Source of the DNA: Xiashengella succiniciproducens
GTDB taxonomy: Bacteria; Bacteroidota; Bacteroidia; Bacteroidales; Marinilabiliaceae
Assembly (NCBI RefSeq): GCF_023674465.1
Contig: NZ_CP098400.1
Span: 1,116,001-1,180,000 of the forward strand
Reading direction: 5' to 3'
Length of the DNA: 64,000 nucleotides
Positions 17,401-24,980 of the stretch are shown piece by piece. Each line of letters begins with the position of its first letter. The stretch's first letter is position 1. Position numbers and translations under genes: made by a program. The notes below the pieces were generated by a model, which saw only the letters and a list, made by a program, of their open reading frames with translations, was not told the DNA's origin and made no database searches.

Positions 17401-19915
17401 CAGGACTCTCGTTTTTGAAAAAGTCCTCGTTGTGGAAAGTATAATCCCATTGTTCAGGATACTTCATCCAGTAATAACGGTTTCCCGGATGGTCCATACC
17501 CGTAAGCTCCCTGATGTCGATGTGGATGCTTTCTCCCGCCGGTACCTTAAAAAGACTGTCGCGCAACAAAACCTCTTTTTGGTTGCCCAGCCCTTGCTGG
17601 TAGGCATCCCCTTCCGGGATGTTTTCATAGCGCAGTCGGTTCCAGCCCATAAACAGGGTGTGGTCGCCCTGCAAAAAGGCAAGGGGAATGTTGTCGCTGA
17701 GTTCGTTGTTGTTGAGTTTCAGCAGCGCAGGGACCCTAAAGCCATCAACGCCCGCGGGCAGTCGTTCAATGCGGTTGTGGCTGAGGTCCAACTCTTCCAG
17801 CTTACGCAAGTTGCACAGCTCTTCGGGAAAGACCGTAAGGCGGTTGTGCGACAGATTCAGCACCCTTAAGTCTCGCCAGGCCCCAAAGTTAGTGGGTAGG
17901 GTCGCAATAGCATTATTGGCCGCCTGCAGTATCTTGAGTCCACTCAGTTGCTGCAAGCCCTCCGGGAGACTTGTAAGTTGGTTGTTGTTCAGGTTGATGT
18001 TTGTAAGGCCTTGTAATTGCCCAATTTCATCGGGCAGACTGCTGAATTGGTTGTCCTGAAAAGGCAGGCGAGATAGTCGGCTCAGCGCCCCCAGTTCGGG
18101 TGGAATGGCACCCTCCAGCAGGTTGTTTTGCAAATCAAGCACCAGCAGCTCCCGGCAGTTGCCCAGCGAAGCCGGAATTTCTCCACTGAAACGGTTGTTT
18201 GCCAAATGGAGTCCGATCAACCCGGTCAGTTCGCCCAGCGACTCAGGAAGCGGCCCCTCCAGCCGATTGCCGTCCAGGTAAATGCTTTGTAAAGCACTGA
18301 GTCGCCCAATGTCTATGGGCAGTCCACCTTCTATTCCACATGAGGATATAGTAAGGGAACGTAGTTTGCTTAGATTTGTAATTGATGTGGGCAGCGTCCC
18401 ACTCAAGTTGTTATCATACAAATAGATCTCGCGCAGATTGCCAAGTTGTCCCAATGCCTCCGGTAAAGGCCCTTCCAGCAGGTGCGAAATGTCGATGCTT
18501 TCCAGCTTTTGCAGCTGCACGAGCTTTTCCGACAACTGTCCTTTTAGCGTGCTGCCGTACACTGCATCCAGGGTCAGCTCCCGCAACTGTGGTAAATCGT
18601 ACAGCGCATCCGGCAGTGTGCCGTGTAATTTTCCGGTGACATATAGGGTGCGCAATTCGCTGAGTTGGCCGAGTTCCTCAGGCAGGTAGCCCTCAAAGGG
18701 ATCGTTGTAACGGTCAATTTTAAGGCCCACCACCCGTCCGTTCATCACCAGTACCCCCGGCCACCTAATCACAGGCAATTGGAGGTCCCAGTCCAAGGCT
18801 CCCCCAAAAGCTTCGTTGATAGCCAAGAGAGCCAGAGAATCAGTCTCGTTGACAGTAATGGGCTCAGGAGATAAATAAACGGCCTGAGCAACGTTGGCAA
18901 AGAATTCCTTATTTCCGGTAAGTATAGTGTCGCTACTTAAAAGATCAAAGTAACCGTTGTAGGCGCCTCCCCAGCCAAAGTTCACGTGAAAACGTCCATC
19001 GCTGTCCATTCCGTCCACAACCACGGCATGATATGCACTCTTGCCAGGTATTACAACATATATTGGTCGTTCCTGCTCCAGTTCATTTTGCATGTACCAC
19101 GATTGGGTGCTGCTCATATGCATATGGTAGCCAAAATTGTTTTGCATTACCCATTCGTAATTGGGACGCCCGGGTGCACTACCGATCATCTCATATGACA
19201 AGCAATATTGCATTTCCATTGCTATACCCAACTGAAGTGACAAGGCTTCATAGTCATCCTCTGTCATAGTATTCCAGTCGTAGTAGCTGTTTTCCATATC
19301 GGTACATAGTTGCCCTATGACCGGATGGTTATAGCAGTGAGAGCCCTTACCTTTTGCCGGGTATTGATGGTAAGCCATTATTTGTAAGAAAGCCGTAGCC
19401 GCACAGCCTGTAGCACAGTTTCCTGTTTCAGGATGCAGAAACTGGTTGAGTGCTATACCACGTTGATCCAACATTGGTGCGATAGGTGTGTATGAGCTGC
19501 CCGACTTGAGTAGGGCATGAGACTGGCTTATCGGAATCTCCTCGTACCAGCTTAATATCGCAACAAGTGCCTCAGGTGCCTGGTAGTAATTGAATTTCCC
19601 ATTGTCAACATAGCCCACAACCTTATGTTGCTCATCATCTCCGGCAATAAGTACAAATCCATTATTCTCACTTTCAAATACAGCGACGCGTGTTGTAACC
19701 TCTCCTGTACTTTCGTACTTAAGATAGACGTCAGAGGCTGATTTTAACGAGCTGCTGGATTGCAGAAAATCTTGTGCAGTTTGCATCCGGCTTTGCGCCA
19801 ACATTGAAAAGGGGAGGATACACAGCAAAAGCGTTAGACATGTAATAGACAAGACGTTGTTAGCCCCTTTGGAGAAGTTCTGAGGGGTGTAAGTATTTGG
19901 AGTGGAATTTTCCAT
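14453..19915 (-). CDS. Giant secreted protein: C10 cysteine peptidase, leucine-rich repeats, HExxH zincin-like region
   Basis: 1820 residues. A hydrophobic segment at about 22-40 ending in SMLAQS looks like a signal peptide with a longer N-terminal tail. A Spi-like propeptide (about 45-130) precedes a streptopain (C10) domain with nucleophile Cys171 in GCAATAFLQIM, His296 in AYHAVVVDG and the NFGWGG Trp loop. Residues about 360-760 are repeated LRR units (LxxLxxLxLxxNxLxGxLPxxL pattern). A beta-rich region follows, then LAHEYMHYTQHG with H1280, E1281, H1284 and a possible third ligand Glu1302 in FFAEAHAP. The C-terminal ~300 residues are of unknown fold. Last gene of a three-gene secreted operon. 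Fusion of two protease-like sites is unusual; I see no canonical T9SS tail. Confidence 0.85.
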   Translation of the reverse strand: MENSTPNTYTPQNFSKGANNVLSITCLTLLLCILPFSMLAQSRMQTAQDFLQSSSSLKSASDVYLKYESTGEVTTRVAVFESENNGFVLIAGDDEQHKVVGYVDNGKFNYYQAPEALVAILSWYEEIPISQSHALLKSGSSYTPIAPMLDQRGIALNQFLHPETGNCATGCAATAFLQIMAYHQYPAKGKGSHCYNHPVIGQLCTDMENSYYDWNTMTEDDYEALSLQLGIAMEMQYCLSYEMIGSAPGRPNYEWVMQNNFGYHMHMSSTQSWYMQNELEQERPIYVVIPGKSAYHAVVVDGMDSDGRFHVNFGWGGAYNGYFDLLSSDTILTGNKEFFANVAQAVYLSPEPITVNETDSLALLAINEAFGGALDWDLQLPVIRWPGVLVMNGRVVGLKIDRYNDPFEGYLPEELGQLSELRTLYVTGKLHGTLPDALYDLPQLRELTLDAVYGSTLKGQLSEKLVQLQKLESIDISHLLEGPLPEALGQLGNLREIYLYDNNLSGTLPTSITNLSKLRSLTISSCGIEGGLPIDIGRLSALQSIYLDGNRLEGPLPESLGELTGLIGLHLANNRFSGEIPASLGNCRELLVLDLQNNLLEGAIPPELGALSRLSRLPFQDNQFSSLPDEIGQLQGLTNINLNNNQLTSLPEGLQQLSGLKILQAANNAIATLPTNFGAWRDLRVLNLSHNRLTVFPEELCNLRKLEELDLSHNRIERLPAGVDGFRVPALLKLNNNELSDNIPLAFLQGDHTLFMGWNRLRYENIPEGDAYQQGLGNQKEVLLRDSLFKVPAGESIHIDIRELTGMDHPGNRYYWMKYPEQWDYTFHNEDFFKNESPVLTIEMSEGDKAQRYYCKIFNDEAPRYDWEFQGNPERSPLLNYLNTQAITVLPMTEQEQLEASYPESVVLDLQQIPNASLNDRRVVLVPPFSTRGDIAWEASVDGTTWYRIDGQMSQNDLAVNVVSYSSTQLVLEPMTTAWYRCVLEENNCDPLYGTPLKVSSLGQTLFDEIVNVDLEDFTVEVDSIEVTLPKGLSQGDFRLVITKLENPPAAPEGHRMGSVYDLTVSFGSVFTLPLEIKLKNIDVEGIDDKDIPNYRPVFFNEAEQKWEAYNEGGLIMGKNELYFKTFHLTKLGWWEIQHGSYTHSFENDRVKVIYRYKPHSKEDGQYHAYYLLNIAKGGTKPWHDSNTDPDQDGTPYLVQDVAHYMKEIMDAFEGAGLPYMGLRKFIVYVGDTGSGIVNRILGSGDALGYITMSGYAEGYFYLNSSYAYETDDVRRTLAHEYMHYTQHGYFNVVAGNYFFAEAHAPLADRLVWTADEMEDTEPELNLMGALTSTKNGLSIYDLLGTSWDAGTASLFSLAEKFTINSADANTSSAFLHYMRSYRNGTPLNVAKILREHLLSLGIITNWSWRTYLNSQIQSDLGSTIGKEYDAWVRYLLEGKNENFTIINTAGGNPFTPLISNAGSENKGTFATHASWLFTSGDDVPREEVLQFTVPHLASRVVLLHNQTADRSLVVNYERRDEKNPEEMVYYGWWDHEAKRMVFEDLSDSTNYAVILDARTEEAEKNFQHMALLLFVNQKCPDVVALSANFSADIKLTATPVINIDALLYANVSDQAIHHYDDGSKGAFIVTGRMDIWRNLTLSYAWELNDYNRTKRMLNDSTVVIETSFNERIDITNGKALPNTIKEWKKRQSIFYNLITGRMEIMQSTETTSSWGAYYDYENVPHAANTYRRTEEMHHMVVEDVFNFITGPISNISDKAHSYETTGTYHTQSTLKKLEHTITDSSLDSQGNVTGSTTKTLTGTDYSGQEVKVTLWFTCE

Positions 19916-19939
19916 ATCATAGAGATTTACATGATTAGG

Positions 19940-20545
19940 TTAAGGAAGCATGTGTTTCGATACATAATGCTTTTCACCGCACTTCTGCAAAATAAGATAG
20001 TTACCGGGAGACAGATTTAGCGGAATTTCGGTCTCTCCCGAAATTCGCGCGTGCATGAGGCGTTGCCCCAGCACATTCATCAGGTACACATCCATTGATC
20101 CTTCAAAGTCTCTCGGAGGGATAATTCGCAATTGCTGTCTTGATAGAATCAGACTGGCAACAGATGCTTCATCTTCAGGTAAAATGCCGCCTTTAATTCC
20201 GCTTACGTTAATTGGCACCTTCACTGAGCAATTGTTTTCGTCAGTGACATGTAAGTAATAATTCTTCCCGGCTTTTGGTTGCAGCAAAAAGGTCTCTTCC
20301 TGTTTGAGGACAGTTTCGTCTTCCAGCCAGGAGTAGGAATATGGGGCAGTACCCCCAATTATATCGTATCCCAATATCCCAATTGCAGATGCAATATTGG
20401 TTGGCAGGGCTTCATCAAACAAGACCTCCACGCTAAGAGGTAGTTCTGCCTGTTGGGGCAGAGGCATTCTAACGACAGTCTGTGCATCAAGCTTGTTAAG
20501 AAGGCCCAGCAGTTCAATCAAAAAGTAGATGTAAAGCTGTTTCAT
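19940..20545 (-). CDS. Small secreted protein with SprB-like segment and T9SS-type C-terminus
   Basis: The 201-residue protein has an N-terminal hydrophobic signal (about 2-20), a SprB/PKD-like stretch (GGTAPYSYSWLED ... YYLHVTDENNCSVKVPINV, about 64-115), and a C-terminal region (about 150-201) with the strand pattern V-Y-L-M-N-V-L-G-Q-R ... L-N-L-S-P-G-N-Y-L-I ... H-Y-V-S-K-H-M typical of type A sorting domains read by the type IX secretion system. Gaps to its neighbours are 18 and 24 bases, so it is co-transcribed with the lipoprotein and the giant peptidase. No enzymatic domain is recognisable. Confidence 0.7.
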   Translation of the reverse strand: MKQLYIYFLIELLGLLNKLDAQTVVRMPLPQQAELPLSVEVLFDEALPTNIASAIGILGYDIIGGTAPYSYSWLEDETVLKQEETFLLQPKAGKNYYLHVTDENNCSVKVPINVSGIKGGILPEDEASVASLILSRQQLRIIPPRDFEGSMDVYLMNVLGQRLMHARISGETEIPLNLSPGNYLILQKCGEKHYVSKHMLP

Positions 20546-20563
20546 GATTTGGAATTTTTGTCA

Positions 20564-21769
20564 TTAAAAGGCCAGCACTATACGAAAGCCTGTTTTATCA
20601 CATCTGAAACATTCCGGCTCATCGGGGTGCCCTGAGTTCCCCCAGCACCCGTCGTAGCAACCGGGTACAATAGGGTAGCGATAGCGTATATAGCAGGTTC
20701 CCAGACCAAACAGCTCCTGTTCAGAAAAGTCACCACCACGTGTTATCTTGTGTGTGCCTGTAGCTGGTCCTGTCGGATCGCTTACACCATCTTCCATTTG
20801 GTATGGCGCTATATACCAGTCGCTGCACCATTCACTTACATTACCACTCATATCGTAGAGACCAAGTGCATTTGGCATCAATTGACCCACCTCCTGTTTG
20901 TCGTCACAATTGCGGTAGTTCCATGCCACATCGTTGAGTGTGTTACTGCCGGAATAGATAAAGCCCTCTTTGTATTTCCCACCACCTGCAGCATATTCCC
21001 ATTCTGCCTCAGTAGGCAGGCGGAAGTTTATCTCTGTTTGCCTCCTTAGTTCAGGAAAGAATATTTCATTTACAAGAGTCCAGCTTACGCCGCTAACAGG
21101 ATGATTAGGGCGATCATACTCCATATGGCCTTCAAAATCCTCCAGGTCATCGTATGGCAGAGAGCCTGTAACAGCCTCCCAAAGGGCATTAGTAGTCTCT
21201 GTAGTTGCCATATAGAAGCTGCTTACATTGACCGAGGTACGGTACCGGGATTCAGGAAGATCCGAATCCCCCATCAGGAAGTTGCCGCCTTCTACAAGGA
21301 CGAAGTCCGCCTGAATACCATCGATTGTAAGTCTGAGTTGTGGAGCTCCACTCTGATCGATTGTCATTATGTGGGTTTTGTTACCCGATTTGAATGTTAT
21401 CGTGCCACTGCGAGGAATGAAATCATTTTTAGCAAATCCGGCAATAAGTCCCATTTTTCCAGCTTCACCTTCATAACTGGCAAGTTTGATCCAATCAGCA
21501 CTGGCAGTGGCTGTCCATCCGGGTTCGGTTTCAAGTATTAGTAATATTGCATCCTTGCGATAACCAAGTTCCAGAGTTGAACTATTTTGGTAACTGTCAC
21601 CGCCAAAGCGAATTATTAGTGTTTGTGAAGGACCAGTTGGCCCCGGATCATCGGGATCGTCGGGGACTTCCACAACAGGTTTGTCCTTGGGCTTCTCAGA
21701 GGATTTGCTGCAAGAGGCTATACCAATCAGTCCAAGAAGTAGGAATGGCAGGAGTAACCGTATTTTCAT
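20564..21769 (-). CDS. Lipoprotein with BACON domain and formylglycine-generating-enzyme-like domain
   Basis: 401 residues. A type II signal ends in IASC (Cys20) followed by a Pro/Asp-rich linker. Residues about 50-145 resemble a BACON domain (WTATASADWIKL ... GTITFKSGNKTHIMTIDQSG), a Bacteroidetes carbohydrate- or mucin-associated module. Residues about 155-401 are an FGE/SUMF1-like domain: FLMGDSD, ATTETTNALWEAVTG, HPVSGVSW, RLPTEAEWEYAAGG, GLYDMSGNVSEW, ITRGGDFS and the ending GFRIVLAF. A Cys-rich insert lies just before the end (C-Y-D-G-C ... C-F-R-C). Many such lipoproteins are non-catalytic surface proteins, so enzymatic activity is uncertain. First gene of the operon. Confidence 0.82.
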   Translation of the reverse strand: MKIRLLLPFLLLGLIGIASCSKSSEKPKDKPVVEVPDDPDDPGPTGPSQTLIIRFGGDSYQNSSTLELGYRKDAILLILETEPGWTATASADWIKLASYEGEAGKMGLIAGFAKNDFIPRSGTITFKSGNKTHIMTIDQSGAPQLRLTIDGIQADFVLVEGGNFLMGDSDLPESRYRTSVNVSSFYMATTETTNALWEAVTGSLPYDDLEDFEGHMEYDRPNHPVSGVSWTLVNEIFFPELRRQTEINFRLPTEAEWEYAAGGGKYKEGFIYSGSNTLNDVAWNYRNCDDKQEVGQLMPNALGLYDMSGNVSEWCSDWYIAPYQMEDGVSDPTGPATGTHKITRGGDFSEQELFGLGTCYIRYRYPIVPGCYDGCWGNSGHPDEPECFRCDKTGFRIVLAF

Positions 21770-22091
21770 AGGTAAGGCATTTGGTATTTATAATAATACG
21801 AAATTATTCACCTAAAGTTGCATTTGGTTGAAGCTCAATTTTATGCCCAAAAAAGACACTTGTCTCATTCGTAATATTTATGTTGATTAATATCAGAATC
21901 TTGCTGCTAAGCACATCACAAAACTTTCACACATTTCCTAAATCTGCCGGCATGGATGATATTCAATAATATAGCCGTCTCGTCATGTACTGAGGTAAGA
22001 AAGATGAACTTCTGTCGATAAAAATCGAATAATAACCTGCCTGAAATTTTCTCTTTCAGAAATGACTCCTGGTGTAACACATTAGTTAACA
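21770..22091. other. Intergenic stretch without a gene
   Basis: About 320 AT-rich bases between the lipoprotein start and the first IS4-type element. It should contain the promoter of the minus-strand secreted-protein operon, but I cannot point to a convincing promoter. I see no open frame or remnant worth calling. It marks the border between the core chromosome and the accessory island. Confidence 0.5.
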
Positions 22092-23407
22092 CACTAGTGT
22101 CCCGTTAAAGAATTTTTGACTCCCTGTAATTCACAGAAGCATAGAGTTTTATGCACCCTTTTCGGTTTCAACGATTTGAAATTGTATTTTCAATTTTCAA
22201 TCCGAAGACCGATTAGGCTATGCATACCGGAAAAACCGTCTTTTCTCAATTAATGACCATGCTTCCAGAGTATGAGTTTGACAAATGTGTAGCCCGTTAT
22301 AAAGGCAATTATCGAGTTAGGAATTTCACTTGCCGTGATCATTTCTACGTTATGAGCTTTGCTCAATTAACCAGGCGGGAAAGCCTTCGGGATATTGAGA
22401 ACTGCCTGACCGCCTTCTCTTCAAAGCTCTACCATTGCGGAATCAAGCATGCCGTTCCCCGTAATACCTTAGCTAAGGCAAATGAGCTTAGAAACTGGCA
22501 GATTTACTCTGATTTAGCTCAAGTGCTTATTGGGATAGCGAGACCGTTGTACAAACATGATAAGGATTTTCATCTGGACGTGGACAACCTCGTATATGCG
22601 TTCGATAGTTCGACCATCAGTTTATGTTTGAATCTTTGTCCCTGGGCTAATTTCCGTGAACATAAGGGGGGCGTAAAAATGCATACACTTTTAGATATGC
22701 GCGGTCAAATACCAGTATTTGTGCATCTTACGGACGCTTCTGTTCATGATGTGAAAGCACTGGATAAACTCTATGTTGAACCTGCAGCTATCTACGTCAT
22801 GGATAAAGGCTATCTCGACTTTTTCCGATTGTTTAATCTGGTTCATCAAAAAAGAGCCTACTTTGTAACAAGAGCCAAAGACAACATGGCTTATAAAGTG
22901 CTAGGAGTTAATGAAGTTGACAATCAGACTGGGGTTATTAGTGATGAGTATATTAAGCTTAAGGGCTATAAGTCATCAAAAGAATATCCAGAGAAAATAA
23001 GAATGGTTGTTTATGAGGATTTCTCCACCAGTACGGTTTACCGTTTCATTACCAACAATTTTGAACTCCCATCTTTAACTATATCCGAACTTTATCGGGA
23101 AAGATGGAGCGTAGAACTATTCTTTAAATGGATCAAACAGCATCTCAAAATAAAGTCCTTTTATGGGACCTCTCGAAACGCCGTTTACTCTCAGATATGG
23201 ATTGCCATTTGCACCTATCTTCTCATTGCTATAGCAAAGAAAAAAATGCGTATAGAACAATCCTTATATACATTCTCTAAACTTTGGGCTTAACTCTTTT
23301 TGAGAAAATACCTATAAATGAGATATTTAACAAAGTTGACGCAACAAAAACTAAGAGCAACTATCCTATGTTATTCAGTCCCAGCGACTTTTAACGGGAC
23401 AGCAGTG
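22092..23407 (+). mobile_element. IS4-family insertion sequence (copy type A)
   Basis: A 1316-bp element with imperfect terminal inverted repeats: CACTAGTGTCCCGTTAAA on the left and, read inward from the right, CACTGCTGTCCCGTTAAA (16 of 18 match). It contains one transposase gene. The flanks show no target-site duplication (left TTAGTTAACA, right AAGATTTCTA). The right end cuts abiEii. Lack of a duplication together with loss of the rest of abiEii suggests an IS-mediated deletion or recombination after insertion. Confidence 0.85.
22220..23293 (+). CDS. IS4-family transposase (DUF4372-type N-terminus)
   Basis: The 357-residue protein begins with the DUF4372-like block (F-S-Q-L-M-T-M-L-P-E-Y-E-F, then RDHFYVMSFAQLTRRESLRDIE). 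The DDE residues fall in YAFDSSTISLCL (Asp), VMDKGYLDFFRL (Asp) and ELYRERWSVELFFKWIKQHLKIK (Y-(2)-R-(3)-E-(6)-K signature). It is a close relative in design of the transposase at 26249-27418. Complete, so potentially active. Confidence 0.92.
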   Translation: MHTGKTVFSQLMTMLPEYEFDKCVARYKGNYRVRNFTCRDHFYVMSFAQLTRRESLRDIENCLTAFSSKLYHCGIKHAVPRNTLAKANELRNWQIYSDLAQVLIGIARPLYKHDKDFHLDVDNLVYAFDSSTISLCLNLCPWANFREHKGGVKMHTLLDMRGQIPVFVHLTDASVHDVKALDKLYVEPAAIYVMDKGYLDFFRLFNLVHQKRAYFVTRAKDNMAYKVLGVNEVDNQTGVISDEYIKLKGYKSSKEYPEKIRMVVYEDFSTSTVYRFITNNFELPSLTISELYRERWSVELFFKWIKQHLKIKSFYGTSRNAVYSQIWIAICTYLLIAIAKKKMRIEQSLYTFSKLWA

Positions 23408-23514
23408 AAGATTTCTACCAAGGCACGGCATATCACCAGGTCTTGCTCCACCTGTTCGTTGGTTTGCCAGGGCACCTGACTAGCCCATTCTGTTATGTAT
23501 GCCTGTGGTATCAT
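23408..23514 (-). pseudogene. abiEii: 5' fragment of abiEii nucleotidyltransferase toxin
   Basis: Hand translation of the minus strand from the ATG at 23514 gives MIPQAYITEWASQVPWQTNE and then QVEQDLVICRALVEIF, the typical N-terminus of AbiEii/AbiGii (DUF1814) toxins. The ATG overlaps the abiEi stop (ATGA). After 36 codons the frame runs into the right end of the IS4-type element, so the nucleotidyltransferase active site is missing. The toxin is therefore dead. Confidence 0.85.
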
Positions 23515-24332
23515 TCGTCAATCTCTATTTCTGTGTTTACGATTACTTTCCATCTTTCGTCTGATGCAAAACCTTTGGCCGGAGCTGAGGCTTTCAGCGG
23601 TATCCGAAACAATGGGGCATTGTTATTTTGCAAGGCCATGTATAAGGCATTGGCCAGCGGCTGATTGTCAAATACTTTATCCAGCAAATAGCCCAAACGC
23701 TGCAAGGCAGTTACAGGAACATGCTGCAGCAGATTGGCATCAAATGCATTAGGTTGAATACTTTCGGCTAATTCAGCCAAAACGGTGGCCACCCTGTTGA
23801 TGCCACCTACCCGTTTGGCGTATTGTATCAGATCGGTGGCTGTTAGGGCAGGGTTTGAAATTTTTAAGTATCCGGCCTCGGTTTTTCGGGTGTCTAATAG
23901 TGTTGCCGGTATTTCTTTTTTGCTGATGTAGTTCAGCTTCAGCCCTTTTTTCTGCATAGGCCGCAGCACAGGAAAACCGGTAACCACAAAGAACTCCTGT
24001 GGCTGCTGGTGCGATGCTCCATGATAGGCGGCTGCGTTTAACAAAGCCAGGTAATAAGACCGGTCCAATTCCTTCATAAACGCATCTAAAAACAAGGTGG
24101 GGGGAAGGATTCCCTTTGACCTGTATTGGGGCGGTATGATGAGGTAATACCCTTTGTGGATGGAAATAATCTGCTCTTTATCTACCAGCCTTTTCAAGGC
24201 AAACTTATTGGCCGTATCTGACTGCTCAGGAAAATCCGCACGGAACTGGTGCAGAGCAAAAGCATATTTACCCTTTGCAAGCAGGTGGTTTACCCAATCT
24301 TCTGCACTTTTATATTGCCTTGAATCTTCCAA
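23511..24332 (-). CDS. abiEi: AbiEi-family type IV antitoxin / transcriptional repressor
   Basis: The 273-residue protein has the AbiEi layout: an N-terminal winged helix-turn-helix (about 15-75; FALKRLVDKEQIISIHKGYYLIIPPQY), then a DUF4095-like central region (YYLALLNAAAYHGASHQQPQEFFVVT) and an AbiEi_3-like C-terminal part with TATDLIQYAKRVGGINRVATVLAEL. AbiEi proteins repress their own operon and neutralise AbiEii. The start is a TTG at 24332; no ATG is available nearby. The partner toxin is truncated, leaving an orphan antitoxin. A perfect inverted repeat lies 11 bases upstream. Confidence 0.87.
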   Translation of the reverse strand: MEDSRQYKSAEDWVNHLLAKGKYAFALHQFRADFPEQSDTANKFALKRLVDKEQIISIHKGYYLIIPPQYRSKGILPPTLFLDAFMKELDRSYYLALLNAAAYHGASHQQPQEFFVVTGFPVLRPMQKKGLKLNYISKKEIPATLLDTRKTEAGYLKISNPALTATDLIQYAKRVGGINRVATVLAELAESIQPNAFDANLLQHVPVTALQRLGYLLDKVFDNQPLANALYMALQNNNAPLFRIPLKASAPAKGFASDERWKVIVNTEIEIDE

Positions 24333-24343
24333 GAGAGTAATTT

Positions 24344-24380
24344 TTTGCGAAAGGTAGTGAAATCCGCTACCTTTCGCAAA
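24344..24380. promoter_or_regulatory. Probable AbiEi operator (14-bp perfect inverted repeat)
   Basis: TTTGCGAAAGGTAG at 24344-24357 and CTACCTTTCGCAAA at 24367-24380 are exact reverse complements with a 9-base spacer. The repeat sits directly in front of abiEi. AbiE operons are known to be autorepressed through inverted repeats bound by AbiEi, so this is the likely binding site; the assignment is inferred from position and symmetry. Confidence 0.65.
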
Positions 24381-24569
24381 TGTTTTCTCTTTTTTCCCTT
24401 TGTTCGATTTTAGGGGGATTATGGGTTTTCAGGATTTTGAGGAAACGGAGGAACCTAAGGGCGGTTAGCCCTTAGCTTCCCTTAAATCCTGAGTTTCCTT
24501 AGCATTGGGATTCAGGTAATGGGGATCACCAGTAAAAACCTGTGGAATTAAACTCTGTATCAAGCATTA

Positions 24570-24980
24570 TTGTATTGTCTTTTCAACCTTGGCGTTGTAG
24601 CTTTAGTACCAACGAACAAGACCACTATGAATGCTTACATTGAATTAGCCAAGCTGATGCTCCCAGAGGAGATCAGCAAATCGTTCAGTTTAGTGAAAGT
24701 CGAAGAGGAAAAGGTTGAGCAGGACAAACGTCTTCACCTCTATCTGGAAGAACTAAACATCCCTCCGGACCATGTTGATGTGCTTAAGCCAAATGGTTTT
24801 TATCCTGAATCCTTAATGGGAGATTTTCCTATACGAGACAGGCAGGCAGTGCTTCACTTACGCCGACGGCGATGGCTTGATGCTCGAGGCCAGAGCGTTT
24901 CACGAGATTGGAGCCTGATATGTAAGGGCACCCGCTACTCCAATGAGTTTGCGGCTTTTTTAAAAGAATTTGTTGGATAA
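24570..24980 (+). CDS. ISAon1-like transposase N-terminal region (orfA), copy 1
   Basis: A 136-residue basic protein with a helical N-terminus (MNAYIELAKLMLPEEISKSF, an internal ATG, may be the real start) and a basic RRRRWLDARGQSVSRDW block that resembles DNA-binding regions of ISL3-type transposases. The second frame begins 11 bases before its stop in the +1 frame, so the catalytic part may be made by re-initiation or frameshifting. Confidence 0.8.
   Translation: MYCLFNLGVVALVPTNKTTMNAYIELAKLMLPEEISKSFSLVKVEEEKVEQDKRLHLYLEELNIPPDHVDVLKPNGFYPESLMGDFPIRDRQAVLHLRRRRWLDARGQSVSRDWSLICKGTRYSNEFAAFLKEFVG

Noticed and set aside
15428-18874. Several plus-strand frames of 80-170 codons opposite the giant peptidase
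   Set aside because: They mirror the LRR and C-terminal codons of the minus-strand gene in shadow frames and show no starts, motifs or domain pattern.
24950-24975. Possible -1 programmed frameshift (T-TTA-AAA) between the two ISAon1-like frames
   Set aside because: The heptamer is in phase, but a -1 shift leads to a stop after about eight codons; orfB lies in the +1 frame, so this slip cannot produce the fusion.
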